A stretch of DNA of 64,000 nucleotides from Psilocybe azurescens (taxonomy: Eukaryota > Basidiomycota > Agaricomycetes > Agaricales > Agrocybaceae), in contig JAJIRX010000648.1 in the NCBI GenBank assembly GCA_023853785.1, forward strand, positions 1 to 64,000, written 5' to 3'. The notes under the pieces were generated by a model. It saw only the letters and a list, made by a program, of their open reading frames with translations, had not been told where the DNA came from and made no database searches. Both the position numbers and the translations under genes were made by a program. This document shows positions 47,848 to 61,500 of the stretch, piece after piece. The first letter of the stretch is position 1; every line of letters begins with the position of its first letter.

Positions 47848-50800
47848 TCAGCCATCGCTATCCTCAATCATCATGATCGCCTCCATTGTCGGCGGCTTCA
47901 GCTTTACCCCCTTCGGTGCCTTGTCCGATGCTCGTGCTTCGTCTGGTTCATCGTCGAAGCCTCTCATGACTCCAATGACACTCGGATGCGGATCCTTCTT
48001 CCTGCCGCGTCTCGTCCTCTTGTATTGGATGATGTCTCCTTCCTCGGTCACCTTAGCACCCCAAGAGCCGCGCGGTCCTTATCACAAAGAAAAACATATC
48101 GTAAGAGACCAATCCAATCTGGAAATTCAACAAAAGGACATGAAACTCACCACGCGGAGCCCCTCGGTATGACATCCCAGACCCTTTCCCCTTTCCTCGC
48201 GTTCGCTCCCACTGCTTGAAATTTTCATCTCTGATGAGCTTCGCCATATCGCGACAGATGCCTTTCTTGCACGCTATGTTATGTGTCGGGCAAATGAGCT
48301 CCTTCGGCTCCTTCTTTTGGATCAGTGGCTGCTCGTCTGTATCCCACACCATTTCGTTCCTGGCAGCATTAGGATCGGCGCCCCAGTCGGCATAGGCATC
48401 TTCGATAGCGTTTCCAGCCCAATCATACTTGACCTCTCTCTCTTTCTTCACTGGTTGAGGATAATCTTCAGGCTTTACGCCCCACGCAGCGAAGTCATAT
48501 TCGATAGGGTTCCCCGCCCAGTCTAACTCGACTTCTTTCTCTTTGGCCGGTGTCGAAGCAGGTTTGTCTTGACGCTTTGTACCCCATGCAGCGAAGTCCT
48601 CGTCGGTGTCGATGGGATTTCCAGCCCAGTCGTACTTGACTTCTTTCTTCTTCTTTGGTTCTGAAGAGGGTCTGGGTCCTGGATCGTGGGCGTCCCATTC
48701 CTGGTTGGCCTCACTGTCGTCGTTCGAGTCGCGCGTCCAGTCTAATGAACCAGGCTCTTGGTGTTCAGAAGCAGCATCCGTATCCGCAATTGCAGCAGGT
48801 CCATCCCGGTCTATATCCACCATTTTGTCGTTCGGATCCCGCGTCCAGTCGCCCTCGCCGGATTCATCAGGTGCTTCTGTATTGGTGTCTGTAGATGGGG
48901 CGTCAGGATAGCCTGCTGTCCACTCATCCGCGTAGCCTTCGTCCGCGGCGTCATCATAATCCTCATAGACACCTTCCGCTATGTCATCAGAAGCTAGAGG
49001 AGCCTCAACACCCTCCTCCATTTCGACATCACCACCGACAGGCTTAGTCGCCCAGTCATCATTGGCGTTGTTATCCGCGTCCCATGTCTTCTCCTCTTCG
49101 CCCGGCATTGGCATACTCGCCCAGTCGTTCATGCCCATAGCCTTCTTCTCTTCTTCGCCAGGCATCGGCATGCTCGCCCAGTCGTTCGTGCCCACCTGGT
49201 TCGGCAGCGGCATGTTGGCCCAGTCGTTCATACCCACAGGAGCATCCTGGTTGGGCAGCGGCATGCTCGCCCAGTCGACCGTGCCAGTGTCTTGGTTAGC
49301 CCGGCGGGCCCGCGCCCGCTCCTGAAAGAAATTCTTCCGCTCGTCCATCTCAGCCTGGCGTTTCTCCGCTGCCCCATCCCATCCTCCTCCACCGCCGCCG
49401 CCGCCCTCCTCCTTTCCTTCGCCATCGCCGTCGCCTTCTCCTTCTCCTTCGCCCTTCCGCCGAGCATGCCACTCAACGCCGTGCTTGCCCGCCCGCGCCA
49501 GCCCCATGCCCTTCTGCCTGCGCTCGCCGCTGCCGAACGGGTTCGCAGCGACCCACTCGGGGTCCCTGTTCCGCGCCCTGTTGCGCTTCTTCCCTTCCTC
49601 TCCCTCCTGTGGCTTGCGGTATACACTCGACCGGGACGCGTCGTCACGATCACGATCGCCACGATAACCACTGCCGCCACCTCCCACTTTAGATGGCGAT
49701 GATGGTGATGATTCGGCTCCTGCTCCTCCTGCGGCCCACGACGACCACGACGGCATGTCCTCCTTCGCAGGACCGGGACTCAGGCTCATGCGCTTGCGAC
49801 TGTCATCCCGGTCATCCGGGTTCCCGTCCTTGTCATACCGCGCCTCGCCCTTGTTGTCGAACCCCCGTCGGACTTGCGCTTCCTGGGCGAATATTCTTTG
49901 TCTTTATCTTTGTATCGGTCTCTGTCAGATCGATCTTTGTCGGGTCTGTCTTTGTCATATCTGTCTTTGTCGCGCCTGTCTCCGTCCTTCCGCGTTTCTC
50001 TGTCTTTTTTCTCTTTCCCCGCCTCTTTCCCTTTCCCTGTATTTGTCCGTTTCCCTGTCTTTGTCCTTGTACCTGTCCCTGTCTTTATCCTTATCCCTGT
50101 CCCTGTCTCTGTATTTGTCCGTTTCCCTATCCCGATCTCTGTCTCTGTCTCTGTCTTTGTCCCTTTCCTTTGCCTTTGCCTTTGCTTTTTCCTTCTCCTT
50201 TTCCTTTTCCTTCTCCTTCTCCTTCTCTTTCTCCTTCTCTTTATCAGGGTCATATGGCGTCCAGTCCATATCCCACTCGCCCTTCGCCGACGGCTCAGCA
50301 TCGACCACACCCAGCGCGGCATAATCCACCTTGCCGCGCTCCCACGGGCGCAGCACGCGATCCACGTCCGCGCGCGTGAGCGGTTTCATGGGCGCGGGCG
50401 CGGGCACCGTCATCTCCTTCTCCTCGCTCTTGACCGCGGCCTCGAGCTTGACCTTGGCCTTGACCTTGGCCTTGGCCTTGACGTCCTTGGGCACAGGCAC
50501 AGGCGCGGGCACCGTCGTCTCTTGCTCTTCGCTCTTGACCTCGACCTTGACTTTGACGTCCTGCTCCTGGCCCGCAGGGCTCTTGTTGTTTTTATTCTTC
50601 AGTGCACTGTTATTGTTATTATCTTTGTCTTTGTGGTAGCCTTTGTCGTGATCTTTGTCGTGATCTTTGTCCTTCCCTTTTCCTCTGTTTCTATCTCTGT
50701 CTCTTCGCTTACTCGGTCCAGTGACATTGGCATTGACATTATCGCCATTGGCGTTGGCGTTGTCATTATCGTCATCGAAAAAAGTAGACGAATGCGGACG

Positions 50801-52777
50801 AGCAGGCCGCCTCGGCGCCGTCAGCGCCGTCGTCGTCGTCGAAAGCTGAGAAGGATGAGAGCGCGAAGAAGAAGCAGCAGAATCAGGCCGCAGTCCTAGG
50901 AAACGAAAATCACGCCAAGAACGCGCATGTCAGACCAATCTCTCATTTTTCTGGGAGCTAGAAAAACTAATTACCCACGTGTTTCGGTGGGCACGGGCGC
51001 GGGCGAGGGCGAGCCGTGTTTGGAAGTCGCGGACGCAGACGACGTCGGCGCAGGCGTGTGGGCGGGCGCGGGCGCCGGGTCAGGCAGGTTCCAGCCCGAG
51101 AAGTCGAATGCTTCGGCTTCGTCTTCGCCGACTTGGACAGAGGTCGACTTTTCGGATGGTGGGATGTTCAGCCGTTTGGACCCTATGTAGATGGTTGGTG
51201 TAAGTAAGTAATCAAGAGAGCAGGTAGTTGGGTTAGAGAGAGGAACAGAAAGAAAGTATATGAAAGTTAGGATGAAATCGAACGATAACGAAGAGAAACA
51301 GAGAAACAGAGAAATGAACTTGTCCAACACGTACATGCATTCACAGGCGCTTTCGGCCCCACCGCGTCCCTCATCGAAAATTTCCGGTCTCCGTCCGGTG
51401 GTTTGCCCCACCCCGTCTTCTTCGACCTCGATGGGCCAGCGATGAACTCGTTCAGAGAGATTGGTTTGGCGCCTGCAGATCAAAGCAAAAGAAAACACAA
51501 CGCAACAGATTGATTGAATTGGATTCGATTGGAGGAAATGTAAAGTTAGTATGGGTGTGGTGGTAGGTAACGCGGAGCAGAAGAGAGGAGAGGAGAGGAG
51601 AGACGCAAAGCGGAATGGACGGTTGACGTACGGGTGTTCTTAGATCCTGGTCCTGGTCCTGGTGCCGGTGTGGGTGCGGGGAGGCCGATCCTGAGCCTGA
51701 TGTCGAGCCCAGTATAGGTGTCCTGTTATCATTTCCCACTACTAAAAAGCGTAAGCGCCTTCAAATCTCGGCGTCGGATATCATAATTCGTAAAGAACCG
51801 ACCTGGAGCTGCGGACATAGACAGTGAGGTGTTGATAGACGCTGGAGACGCGCCTCGGTGAGTATTAGTATTCGCATTCGCTTTTGCGGGGTCGAGGGAG
51901 GGGTATGGGCCTCGCCCACGCGTTGGCGGGGGTGTAGGCGGTGCGTCGACTTGTTTTTCGACCCATTGGGAGGAGCCGACCACTGATGAAAGAATGCCAT
52001 TAGAACGAGAGAAAGAAAGGGAGAAAGAGCTGAGCTGAGAAGAGAAGAGAAGAGAAGAGAAGAACGAACCTTGTTGACTGATTCGCGGGAGTGGCGGTGG
52101 AGCCTTCCGTTCGGATGGGAGGGGTCTGCAGATGGGCTTGTTCGTCCTGTCCTCGACCGGGACTGCGCACCAATGCGTAGATGGGTACGGGCGCACGATG
52201 TCTCTGTCACAACAAAACACGTAGTGTAAGCACTGCAGCAATAAAAGAAGGCAGAAATGCAAAGAGAAAGAAGAAAGAAAGAAGAAAGCAAAAGCGCACG
52301 CACCCCTTCCCGGGCGTCCACCCCTTGAACCACACGTTCGGGATGGGGATCATCTTCCAGCCGTCCTTCTGCGCGTCGCGCCCCTTGGTGTAGAAGCTGT
52401 GGAACACCTGGGTCACGCTGTGCTGCTCCACTTCGTTGGGGTCCTTGAGGACGTCCGCCCAGCGGTGCTCGCCCAGGAAGCGCCCGTGGTCGGTGAAGTT
52501 CTTGGAGACTTCGAGCAGGATCATGCCGCGCGCCTGATGGGTGGAGTGGCTGCGATTAGGTGTCTGTGCTTCTTTCAAGAGGTATTTGGAGGAGACTTGC
52601 CTTGGGTTTGTAGTGGATCGCCCATAGGTGGTTGATGCCGATGCACTCTGCGACCCACATCGCGCATTTCATCTGATCGTCCTCCAAGAGCCAGTTGGCG
52701 TGCAGCGGATAGGGCTGGTAGACGGTGAAGTACCGCGCCTCTTCGTGGATTTCGGGAGATTTGGGGCGCTTGACCAT
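47848..52777 (-). CDS. Large disordered protein with Trp-containing repeats, function unknown
   Basis: Starts at 52,777 (MVKRPKSPEIHEEARYFTVY). A folded N-terminal region carries MKCAMWVAECIGINHLWAIH, GMILLEVSKNFTDHGRFLGE and GWKMIPIPNVWFKGWTPGKG. Short exons then encode disordered Pro/Ser-rich sequence, one with KKTGWGKPPDG. A charged Lys/Glu and Arg/Asp dipeptide tract follows (about 50,250-49,890). Next are four DWA(S/N)MP(L/M)P repeats (49,290-49,110), and three modules of DWAGN(P/A)I followed by an AWG or DWG triplet (about 48,620-48,370). A conserved Cys-bearing segment, ICPTHNIACKKGICRDMAKL, and a basic tail (YKRTRRGRKKDPHPSVIGVM) end at 47,848. I recognise no Pfam domain. The frame changes at CCCCC 49,862-49,866 and elsewhere in the charged tract, so the model is approximate. 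The WG/GWG motifs suggest, but do not show, Argonaute binding. Confidence 0.6.
49890..50250 (-). repeat. Coding microsatellite (charged dipeptide tract)
   Basis: Hexamer-like GAGAAG/GACAGG repeats on the minus strand encode alternating Lys-Glu and Arg-Asp. The opposite-strand frames here are Leu/Ser/Phe-rich mirror readings and not genes. Confidence 0.8.
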
Positions 52778-53604
52778 GATTGCGATGGATATCAGAGGTT
52801 GGGATTGAGAGGGGGAGTCTGGAGTCTTTGTAAGAGAAGTATATATGTAGACGAGGATATTTTCTCCGAGATTCTGATACCTTCTTTTTTTCTCAGCGAG
52901 GCAAGTGCGTGAAAGGCATACGCATCGCGCAGCAACCTCGAGGCAGTATGGTGTTGTGTGTGCACAATCAATGGACTGATGAGTTTGTATCAGTATGATC
53001 CCTAGCGATCAATACCAGATGGTCTTAGGATAAACAATTGACACAACAATTGACACAGTGCTCCTGATGTCACATTGTGAAGATTGAACTGCCTAATAGA
53101 CAAGACAAGGTAAAGATTACTTGGCTATGATCACACGAATATACAGAGCCACGCGAATGGTGCTAAACTCAAGTCAGCACGAGTACATAAGCCACCCCGG
53201 TTCATATAGCAGAATGAAAAATTCCTATTAAGATATACAGATACATATGTACATGGCCGACGTTACGTTGGGTTTGAACCCCTTGACCTAGCCCTAAGCC
53301 CACACCATTTCGTCATGGATCGATTGGATTCAAGGTGGTCAGGAAGTGGCGATAAATTTACTGTAGGGGTGGATTGCTATAAGAGTTGGTTAAGAAGGCT
53401 GAAGAGACTCGTGTGGTGAGTATTAAAAACGATTTTGAGAGCAATTGTGAATGGCATGTTGGATGGAAATGATTACATAATGGGTGCCATTAGTGCTCCC
53501 AATCAATCTGCGGCTCTCCGAGTGCTGATTCACATCCCTACCCATATTCTCTCCGCTATCTTATTCTAGATCATTATAGACGCCAATCCCTCTTAACACT
53601 ATAT
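52778..53604. promoter_or_regulatory. Shared 5' region of two divergent genes
   Basis: 827 bases between the start of the Trp-repeat gene (-) and the deubiquitinase gene (+). No open frame of note was seen. It must contain the promoters of both, but I cannot point to specific elements. Confidence 0.45.
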
Positions 53605-56600
53605 ATGCCTGGGGTTGCTCTCCTTCCTAACAACCCACCCGCCACCACCCCATCTCACTCGAGTAAGTGGATGTCACCTCCACCTCAGAACGGTCACCAG
53701 AAGTCATCCTCAATCTCCTCCTCCTCCACCGTCCCAGCTGCCCAACACAACCGCACTGCCTCTTCTTCGTCTTCTACTACTCAAAGAAACCATGCCGATT
53801 TCTCCGTTGCGGAAATCAAGAACAAGGCCAAGGATGGCGTGAACAAGGAGGCCCGCGGCGTCTCCGCCATTACGCTCATCAAGACTGCGCGCACCCAGAT
53901 TCTCTCCGCGAAGGACCAGGAAACGAGGGCGACCTCCGCTCCGCACTTGGATCGTACATCAAGGCCGCAACACTGGCCAAGATGGCCATGGATTCGCCGG
54001 AATACGTGCAGGAGTCGAAGGGGAAGGGGGTGTTATTCGAAAGGAGCTGAACGATCTGCTTGCAGTGCGTATTTTCATCAGGCCTCTTTCGCAATCAAAA
54101 CAAGATCCGCTTAATTTCTCTGCTGCTGGTACTTTAGAACGACGCTCGTGATATCAGTGCCCGAACAAATGCCGTGGAAGAGAAGTTGAAAGCAATCGAA
54201 AAGGCTCAGGTTGCTGTGTACGACTTTCTAAAATTAACCAATCATTCCAGCTTTCACTAAAAGGGTGTTTGTGCAGCGAGGCCAAAGAAACACCAGTGGG
54301 TGGATCCATCGCAGACCGTCTTCGCGCTTTAGAAGGCAACGGACTCTCCCTCGGGCAGACCAAACTGCGCGGCGAAGGCGCAAACCACCCAACGTCGCCC
54401 ACATCCCCAAGCTTTCCATCCGTCCCTCAATATAACAACGGCAGTGCATTCGCCACCCAGCACCACCCGCAGTCCATCGCGCCGTCCTCCTCCTCGACCT
54501 CGACCTCGAGCCAGTCCATCCACGCCCTCGTCTCGCCGTCCTCGTTTGGCCCGCCGTCGCCCTCGTCCACGCCGTCGCCGTCATCATCGTCAACCAACGC
54601 CTCCGTGCTCAACAACTACGAGATCTCCGTCTCCGGGTTCAACCAGGCCTTCCCGTCCATCGACGAGCTCGACGAGCTCGACGAGTATCCGGCGTTCGCG
54701 CTCCCGTCCGTGCCCACTGGCATCCCAGGCTCCAGCAGCGGCAATACAAATAGCAAACCGTACGGCGGCAGCGGTGGTGGCGGTGGTGGCAGGGAGCAGC
54801 TGCGGAGCGGGGAGCTGTCCCCGTCGCCCCTGGCGTCGTTCCGGAACTTCACCGTGCCCATCGAGCGGCCGTCGAGCACGCCGGTCACCCCTACTAACCA
54901 CAACTTCTCCAGTCGGCCGCCGTCTCCTAATCCCAATTCCAACAACAACAGCATAAACAACAACCCCAACAGTATCGGTAGATCGACGGCCCCGCACAAG
55001 CCCTCCGGATTGTCCAACGGCATCACCAGCAGCAGCAGCAGCAGCGGTTCCGGCAGCGCGAGCGCGAGCGGCCCACCGAAGGCGAAGACCCCTATCCCGG
55101 TGAAAAACACCGCGTTCCCGCGGGAGCTGCAGGCGTACCTGCGCGACCACAACGTGCTCGTCATCGACGTGCGCACGCGGGCGGAGTTCGACAGGGAGCA
55201 CGTCCGGGCGAATGCGGTGGTGTGCATTGAGCCGAGTGTGTTGTTGAGGGAGGGGTGAGTGTGCTTTTCCTTTTTCATCCCTTCGTGTGTCGTTTATTGA
55301 ATACTCATTTCGTTCGTTCATCCGATGCAGCCTCGACGCCGAGACACTCGAAAACTCGATGGTAATCGGGCCGCGGCAAGAAGCAAGCCTCTTCGCGAAC
55401 CGCGACAAGTTCGACCTCGTCGCCGTGTACGACGCGTCGTCCACCTCATTCAGGGACGAGCACTCGCCCCTCTCTGTGCTCGTAAGGGTGATCAACGAGC
55501 AGGCATTCAAGAAGATGCTGAAGCGGATGCCGATGATGCTCGTTGGCGGGGTCGAGGCGTGGAGGAGGGAGCTGGGCGAAGGGGAGCTTATGAGGGGGGT
55601 GGGGGAGGGCAGATACAGACGCCGGTGCCGACGAGGGTGGGCCCCCGAATGGCATTGCGGCGAGTTTCTCGAGCGGTGGTGGTGCGCCTGTTAGCACGAA
55701 TGCTACAGGCTACCAGCAGCATGAAGTGTGGACGCCGCCACAGCAGAGGCAACAGCTACAACAACAGCCTGCTAGTTATTCGCAACAGCAGCAACAGCAG
55801 CAGAATGGGACGCCGTATGGTGCCGAACACCAGCACCGCGTCTCGATGTCGATGGACCAGTCAGGTCATACACGGTTCGTTTGTTTTCTTCTTCATTCCT
55901 TCTTTTCTTTTCTTTTCGTCTTGTTATAAATTCTTACGATTTCTTTCGCATGTAGAACGCCTGCGGATGCAGGATACAGCGGCGCGCTTCCTCTGAACGG
56001 CAACCCCAACGCCGATCGAGACAGGGCGCTACAACGGCGGCCAGCGATGCTCCGCCCGAGCTCGAGCTCGATATCGTTTACGAGGAGTCTCAATGATACC
56101 GTAAGTCTCCAACGCTCTGTTCTCAAAAATCGTATCCGTAATCGTAATCGTAAATCTGACTATATGACGGGCCTACTGTTTCTTTCCAGACACCTGTTAC
56201 GAACGCGTACACAGGGTCGAACGGCCCCGTATCGGCGTCTCCCATCACATACCCGCAATTCTCTCGCCACATCTCGTCTCCGCCCACCTCCGCCCCTGCC
56301 TCCGGGTCCCTCTCAAACTCAAACTCAGGGATGATCATGAACAGCAACAACCCGTTCTCCGCCCCGCCCTCGCAGTACGACATCGGCGTCGGCGTCGGCA
56401 TCGCGTCCCCGCCGCAGGCGTCCATCAACCCTCGCACCTCTCGCGCAGGCGCAGCGACTACATTGACCAGTCGCAGGAGGCGCTTTCGGGGTCTGGGTAC
56501 CCGACGAGCAGCAGCGGCAGCCGGCCGCCTATGCCGATCGACTATCCGGAGTTGACCTCGCCTGGCATACCGCGCCCGCCGCCCGTCGCCGCGCCCACGC

Positions 56601-58351
56601 TCGAGCGGCAGGACAACCGGCCGCGCGTGCAGCAGGTGACGGGGAACGGGCATGCAGGTGGGGGTGGCATAAATGGGAGTGCGGGTGCGTTGGCACTGGT
56701 GCAGGGCGGCCCGAAGCCGCCCAGGATCCAGTCGGACTATCCGGTCAATTACTGGCCGGATATGAATATTGGCACGTCGGGCTTGAAGAATCTGGGGAAT
56801 ACGTGTTATATGAATGCGCCGATCCAGTGTTTGAGTGCGACGGTGCCGTTCTCGAGGTTTTTTACTGGTGGGTTGTTGGCCTTTCCTTTCTTTTCTTTTC
56901 TTTTCTTTTCCTTCTCTTTTTCTTTTGGGTTATTAATTAAATATCTTGTTGACGTTGACCTTTTTGTTGCTTTTTCCTTTTAGAGGGGCGATGGAAGAGC
57001 GCTGTCAATTACACCAATCCACTTGGTTCGAAAGGCAAATTGACGGGCGCATTTGCCAAGCTGCTGCATGAGATGTGGGGTGGCGATCTTCCATATCTCA
57101 CGCCCACCGATTTCCGGGTAAGAACCCACCTCTTCTCTCTATTTCTCATATGGCAATTCGTCTCACGTCCATAAAAACAACCAGAGGTCAATATGCCAAC
57201 TAAAAACGCAATACATCGGCTCAGAACAGCACGACTCGCAAGAATTCCTGAGTTTCCTGATCGACGGTATACACGAGGACCTGAACCGCATCATCGCGAA
57301 GCCTACGTACACCCCGTCGCCGGAGGAGGAGGCTGAGCTCGAGCGGCTGCCGCCGCAGATCGCGAGCGACAGAGAGTGGCGCGCGTGGCGCTCGCGGAAC
57401 GATAGTCTCATTGTCGACTTTTTCCAGGGACAGTTTAGGAATCGGCTGGAGTGTTTGACTTGTCATACGGTGTGTTTTTGATTTTTGAAATATTTGTTTT
57501 TGGTTTCGTTGGTCAGGGAATATGTTGGCTGATGAGGGGTATTTTTTTAAAGACGTCGACTACGTATAACGTTTTTTCGATCTTGCAGCTCCCTATACCC
57601 CACGCGAAGAGCGGCAAGGTGCCAATTGAGCGGTGTCTGGACGCCTTTTTCAACGAGGAAGTGCTTGAGAAGGATGATGCCTGGTACGTCAATCACATAC
57701 ATTTCCACAGAGAGACGCCTTGCTCAACCTGAACCCCTTCCAGGGATTGCCCGAAATGCAAAACAAAACGCCGCGCATCGAAGAAACTCTCGCTCGCGCG
57801 CCTGCCTCCTATACTAATGATCCACCTCAAACGCTTTGAGGCCAACGGCAGGTTCTCGGACAAGGTCGACACCTTCGTCGATTTCCCGATGAAGAGTCTG
57901 GATCTGACGAACTACATGCCGCCGCCGCTGCCCCCAGGTGCGGACAGGTCGCAGCTGAACGGCGGGCTGCCGATGTCGCTTGAGGACCCGCGGACGCAGT
58001 TGCCGCCTTATCGATACGACCTGTATGGAGTGACGAACCATTATGGATTCCTTAGTAGTGGGCATTGTGCGTTTTTTGTTTTGTTTTCTCTTCGCTCGAT
58101 AGCGTTGTTAAACGAAATGCTGATGTCACTTGATGGATTAGATACCGCCTTCATAGCCTCACGAGGAGGATGGATGTACTGCGATGACAGCAGCGTCAAA
58201 CCAGTGGACCCCAAACAAGTGGTGGTACGTCCCAATCCAATCCCATTCCAACTGAAAATAATAAAAAAGTACATCAATCTAATACATCAACCTATCTTCT
58301 ATATAGAACCAAAAGGCATATGTCCTGTTTTACAAACGAGTTCGATCGTAG
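53605..58351 (+). CDS. Ubiquitin-specific protease with rhodanese domain (Ubp5/Doa4/USP8 type)
   Basis: A cysteine protease that removes ubiquitin, probably from endocytic cargo as Doa4/USP8 do. Exons: 53605-54064, 54138-54217, 54277-55254, 55331-55874, 55956-56100, 56190-56867, 56984-57117, 57185-57469, 57553-57683, 57744-58066, 58142-58224, 58307-58351. An N-terminal helical region (about 53,880-54,060) may be MIT-like. Long Ser/Pro linkers precede a rhodanese fold (ELQAYLRDHNVLVIDVRTRA to MLVGGVEAWRREL). The catalytic domain has Cys box GLKNLGNTCYMNAPIQCL, zinc ribbon CLTCHT...CPKCKTKR, LMIHLKRF and His box HYGFLSSGHYTAF. Single bases appear missing in homopolymers at 53,921, 54,026, 55,607, 55,642 and 56,429. 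All catalytic blocks themselves are intact. Confidence 0.9.
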
Positions 58352-58546
58352 AGTACAATTAGTTATTTCATATTCCACCTCCCTTTCAGCCCCGGATTTA
58401 CCCTGCCGATCCCAGCACCACCAATACCAGCACCGATGTAACTGTTTCAACCATTTGTATACTAGCCTTCGCATAACTTCCCCCACCTTTCGTAGTAGGA
58501 ACCCTCCCAAGGATATGTACTTTATAGCTAATCATTCGTCCATCCG

Positions 58547-58573
58547 TATCATATCATATCATATCATATCATA
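58547..58573. repeat. (ATCAT)n microsatellite
   Basis: About five ATCAT units overlap the stop codon end of the Snt2-like gene, next to the convergent 3' end of the deubiquitinase gene. Length variation here could extend or shorten the C-terminus of the minus-strand protein. Confidence 0.75.
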
Positions 58574-61500
58574 CCACCATAGCCATCGACGCATTCCTGC
58601 TCTCGGTCCATGTGAAGTGGCATTGGTGACACATCCAATCGCCCTCGTATCCTTCGAGGCCACGTAAAGCCTGCTCGCCCCTTGCAGCGGCTGCGGGTAT
58701 GCGATAGAAAGCTGGCGAGAACTGTGAGTGGCATTGTCTGCATTCGGGCTCGGGTTCGGCCGAGGCTGCGTAAGAGGAGTTTTGGTTCTCGTTGCGTATG
58801 CCGAGTATGGTATCGAGGCGGCGGGCCTTCCGCAGCAGGCCGTGTGCTTGACTAACAGGAGCCTGCTTGTAAGCTTGGCAGTACACTTGAAGCGCGGTCT
58901 GGATAAGATTATGAATTCACGTTGAGAACGAATGCACTGAAGTTGGAAATAAATTGCATACCTCGCCGCCTTCGTTCGTTTCGCATATGTCATATATATC
59001 ACGTTTGCTGTGATCGTGATCTTTGCATGACACGATAGCGTTCATGCATCCCGACTCGCCTTTGAAGGTGGTCGTCGTTGTGGTATCTCGCCGACTGCTC
59101 TTCACCTAGGAGAGAGAAAAAAATCAAGTTAGGCCTGGAGCGACGTACGTAGCTGGAGTCTAAGAAAACGCACTGGTTGGATCTCAAACCCGAATTTATG
59201 ACCCTGCTTCCATGCACAGGATGAGTGGAATTCTTTGGGACAATCGCTGCACCGAATAGCAGCCCCTTCAGTCTCGCCACACAGACAACATTTCTAATGA
59301 AAGTTTATTCCTGAGTTCTGTCGCCATAGACGGACGATACGAGAGGCAAACTTACAGTAGCCCATTTGTGGCGAACGATGGTATTAACACCTTCCACTAG
59401 CCGTAGCCGAGAAGGGTCCGCGAAGGTAAGTTCAGGCGTAAAAACAGCGCACAAAATGTGGACCCATCCCTGTCCTTCAGTGGGTTTACACGCTCGCAAG
59501 AAGCTGTCAGACGGGGGCCAAGGGTTCTTTCTCTTGTCTTCAGGCGCAGACCGGGGGCAAAGCAAGCAATCGGGGTTCTGCAGATGAAACTATGTTAAAA
59601 AATACAGGAATTGAGAAGACAATGGCTTACGATGGAAGCTTCCAGAGTTTCCTCGTTCTCGCATAGCTCGCACACCCATGAATCCACTGATCCTGGATCG
59701 ACAATCGCGCCACATGATCCTGTTAAATGTAATAAGAAACACAGATGGAGAATATGATATGCTGAGTGGTTTCTCACCTGCATGTACGCGAAATTGACAC
59801 TGTTTGCATTTGAGAACTTTTCCTGGAGGACCTGCTTTGTGGCATCCAAGACATCGATTTTGAGGGGAAATTGAAATAGTGGGCGGAGGTGTTGACTGGG
59901 CAGAAACGGAAACGCTTGTCTATAGGAGAACAAGGGTCAGAAGAAGAGGAGGATGAGTAATAGTAAGTAGAAAACATACCCGAGGACGTTTCGTCGATGG
60001 ACCCGCCAGCGGGGTACCTTCTCTCTTCTCGCGTGTCTTCGTCGTTGGCACTGATTCCTCTCGCAGAGGTCGAACATTAAGATCCGCGTACTTCCTCCAG
60101 TTGGTACCACAATTATCGCACAAGATATTAGTGGGCAGGCCTTTCGGTGCCTTCCACCACACCTTCGACTCTCGTGTCCGACACGCCCCACAGCTCGGCG
60201 TCTTGGAAGGTTGTGCGATGATCGACGAGTCGTCATCAGAATGCCCGACGCGCTGTCCATCGCTCGCTTCTGCCGGCGTCTTGTACTGCAGGCTGACCGG
60301 TTTGGCGGGAGGCCCGGCTGCTTTGCGCCGTCGCGTCTCTTCGCCCAGTTTCTCGCTCTTCCAGTGGCCATAGAAGCGGACGACCTCGGGCATTGATCTG
60401 GAGACAACTTCATCTCGCACGGCGCGCAGCTCGGCTCCGTGCTGCTGGATGGCATCTTCGAAAGCGACTACTTCTTCTCGATTCCAGTCTTTGTCGGTAA
60501 CAAGTGTTTCAGATTTCTTCCACTAGAAAAAAACATCTGAGCATGAAGACATGGCACAATTGAAATTTTGAAAAGCCTACCTTTTCCTGACGCGTTGGGG
60601 TCAACTTGACGCTGTTCATCGTGCCCTCCATGATAGCCTCGGACAGCCGACGAACAACTTCTGTCAGCCAGTCCACGCTGGACTGGATCTTCGGATCATT
60701 CATCAGCCGATCCTTCATCTCCTCAGCTACATATGTACATCAGTACAGGATTCGACAAGCCAGAGGCAAGTAGAAATGCTAACCTTCGGCCACTAAAAAG
60801 GGGTAAAGTCGTCAGTGATTATGTAATATTTGATAAATAACCGGGTTCTTACATTCCGACTCGGTCAGGTTGCTGAAAATACCTAGGACTTCCACTGTAT
60901 TGTCCAGTCCTCTTTCTTCCATTTCTGTAGAATGTGTTAGTGATTCGATGGAAGTAATAGAGAAGCGCATTACCTGGTGGAGGATTGTAGGGTTGTGGGT
61001 CCAGGGGTACATTGGCTTGGTATTTGGGGCCGACGCGAGATGCAGTTCGGGGAAAGATGAGATCTTCGGGGTCTAAATAAAAAAGGAGCGCTTTCAACCC
61101 TGTCCAAAATGTTCCTCAGCATATGCATACATACCCAAAGTATCTTCTGCAACTGTATGTTGCCTGTTAATGAATGCGGCTGGTCAGTCAATGAGAGGGA
61201 TACAGGCGGCGGATGACGCCTACCCGAAATACCGGAAAGGCCACATGTTGAAATGCTTGACGGGAAGGTTCTCCTCTTTCTCAGCGAGAGTTTTGTCCTT
61301 CCGAGGTCGTCCTCGTCCTCGGGCAGCGGGGGCGTTGGATTTGATTTTCACTTGTACTGGAGTAGCATGTCTTAGCTCATGACTATCGACTTGTTCCTCG
61401 TGCTTCCGTGAGCAGGGTGCGCAGGTCCAACCATATCCGCGCGATGGTTTGGCTATGAGAGGCGGTTGGACGCATTTCATATGGAAATATTTCTTGCAAC

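Noticed and set aside
49693..50899. Plus-strand frames up to 341 codons
   Set aside because: They are mirror readings (Leu/Ser/Phe-rich) of the Lys/Glu and Arg/Asp tract of the minus-strand gene.
54590..55510. Minus-strand frame of 306 codons
   Set aside because: It lies antisense to conserved linker and rhodanese coding sequence of the deubiquitinase and resembles no family.
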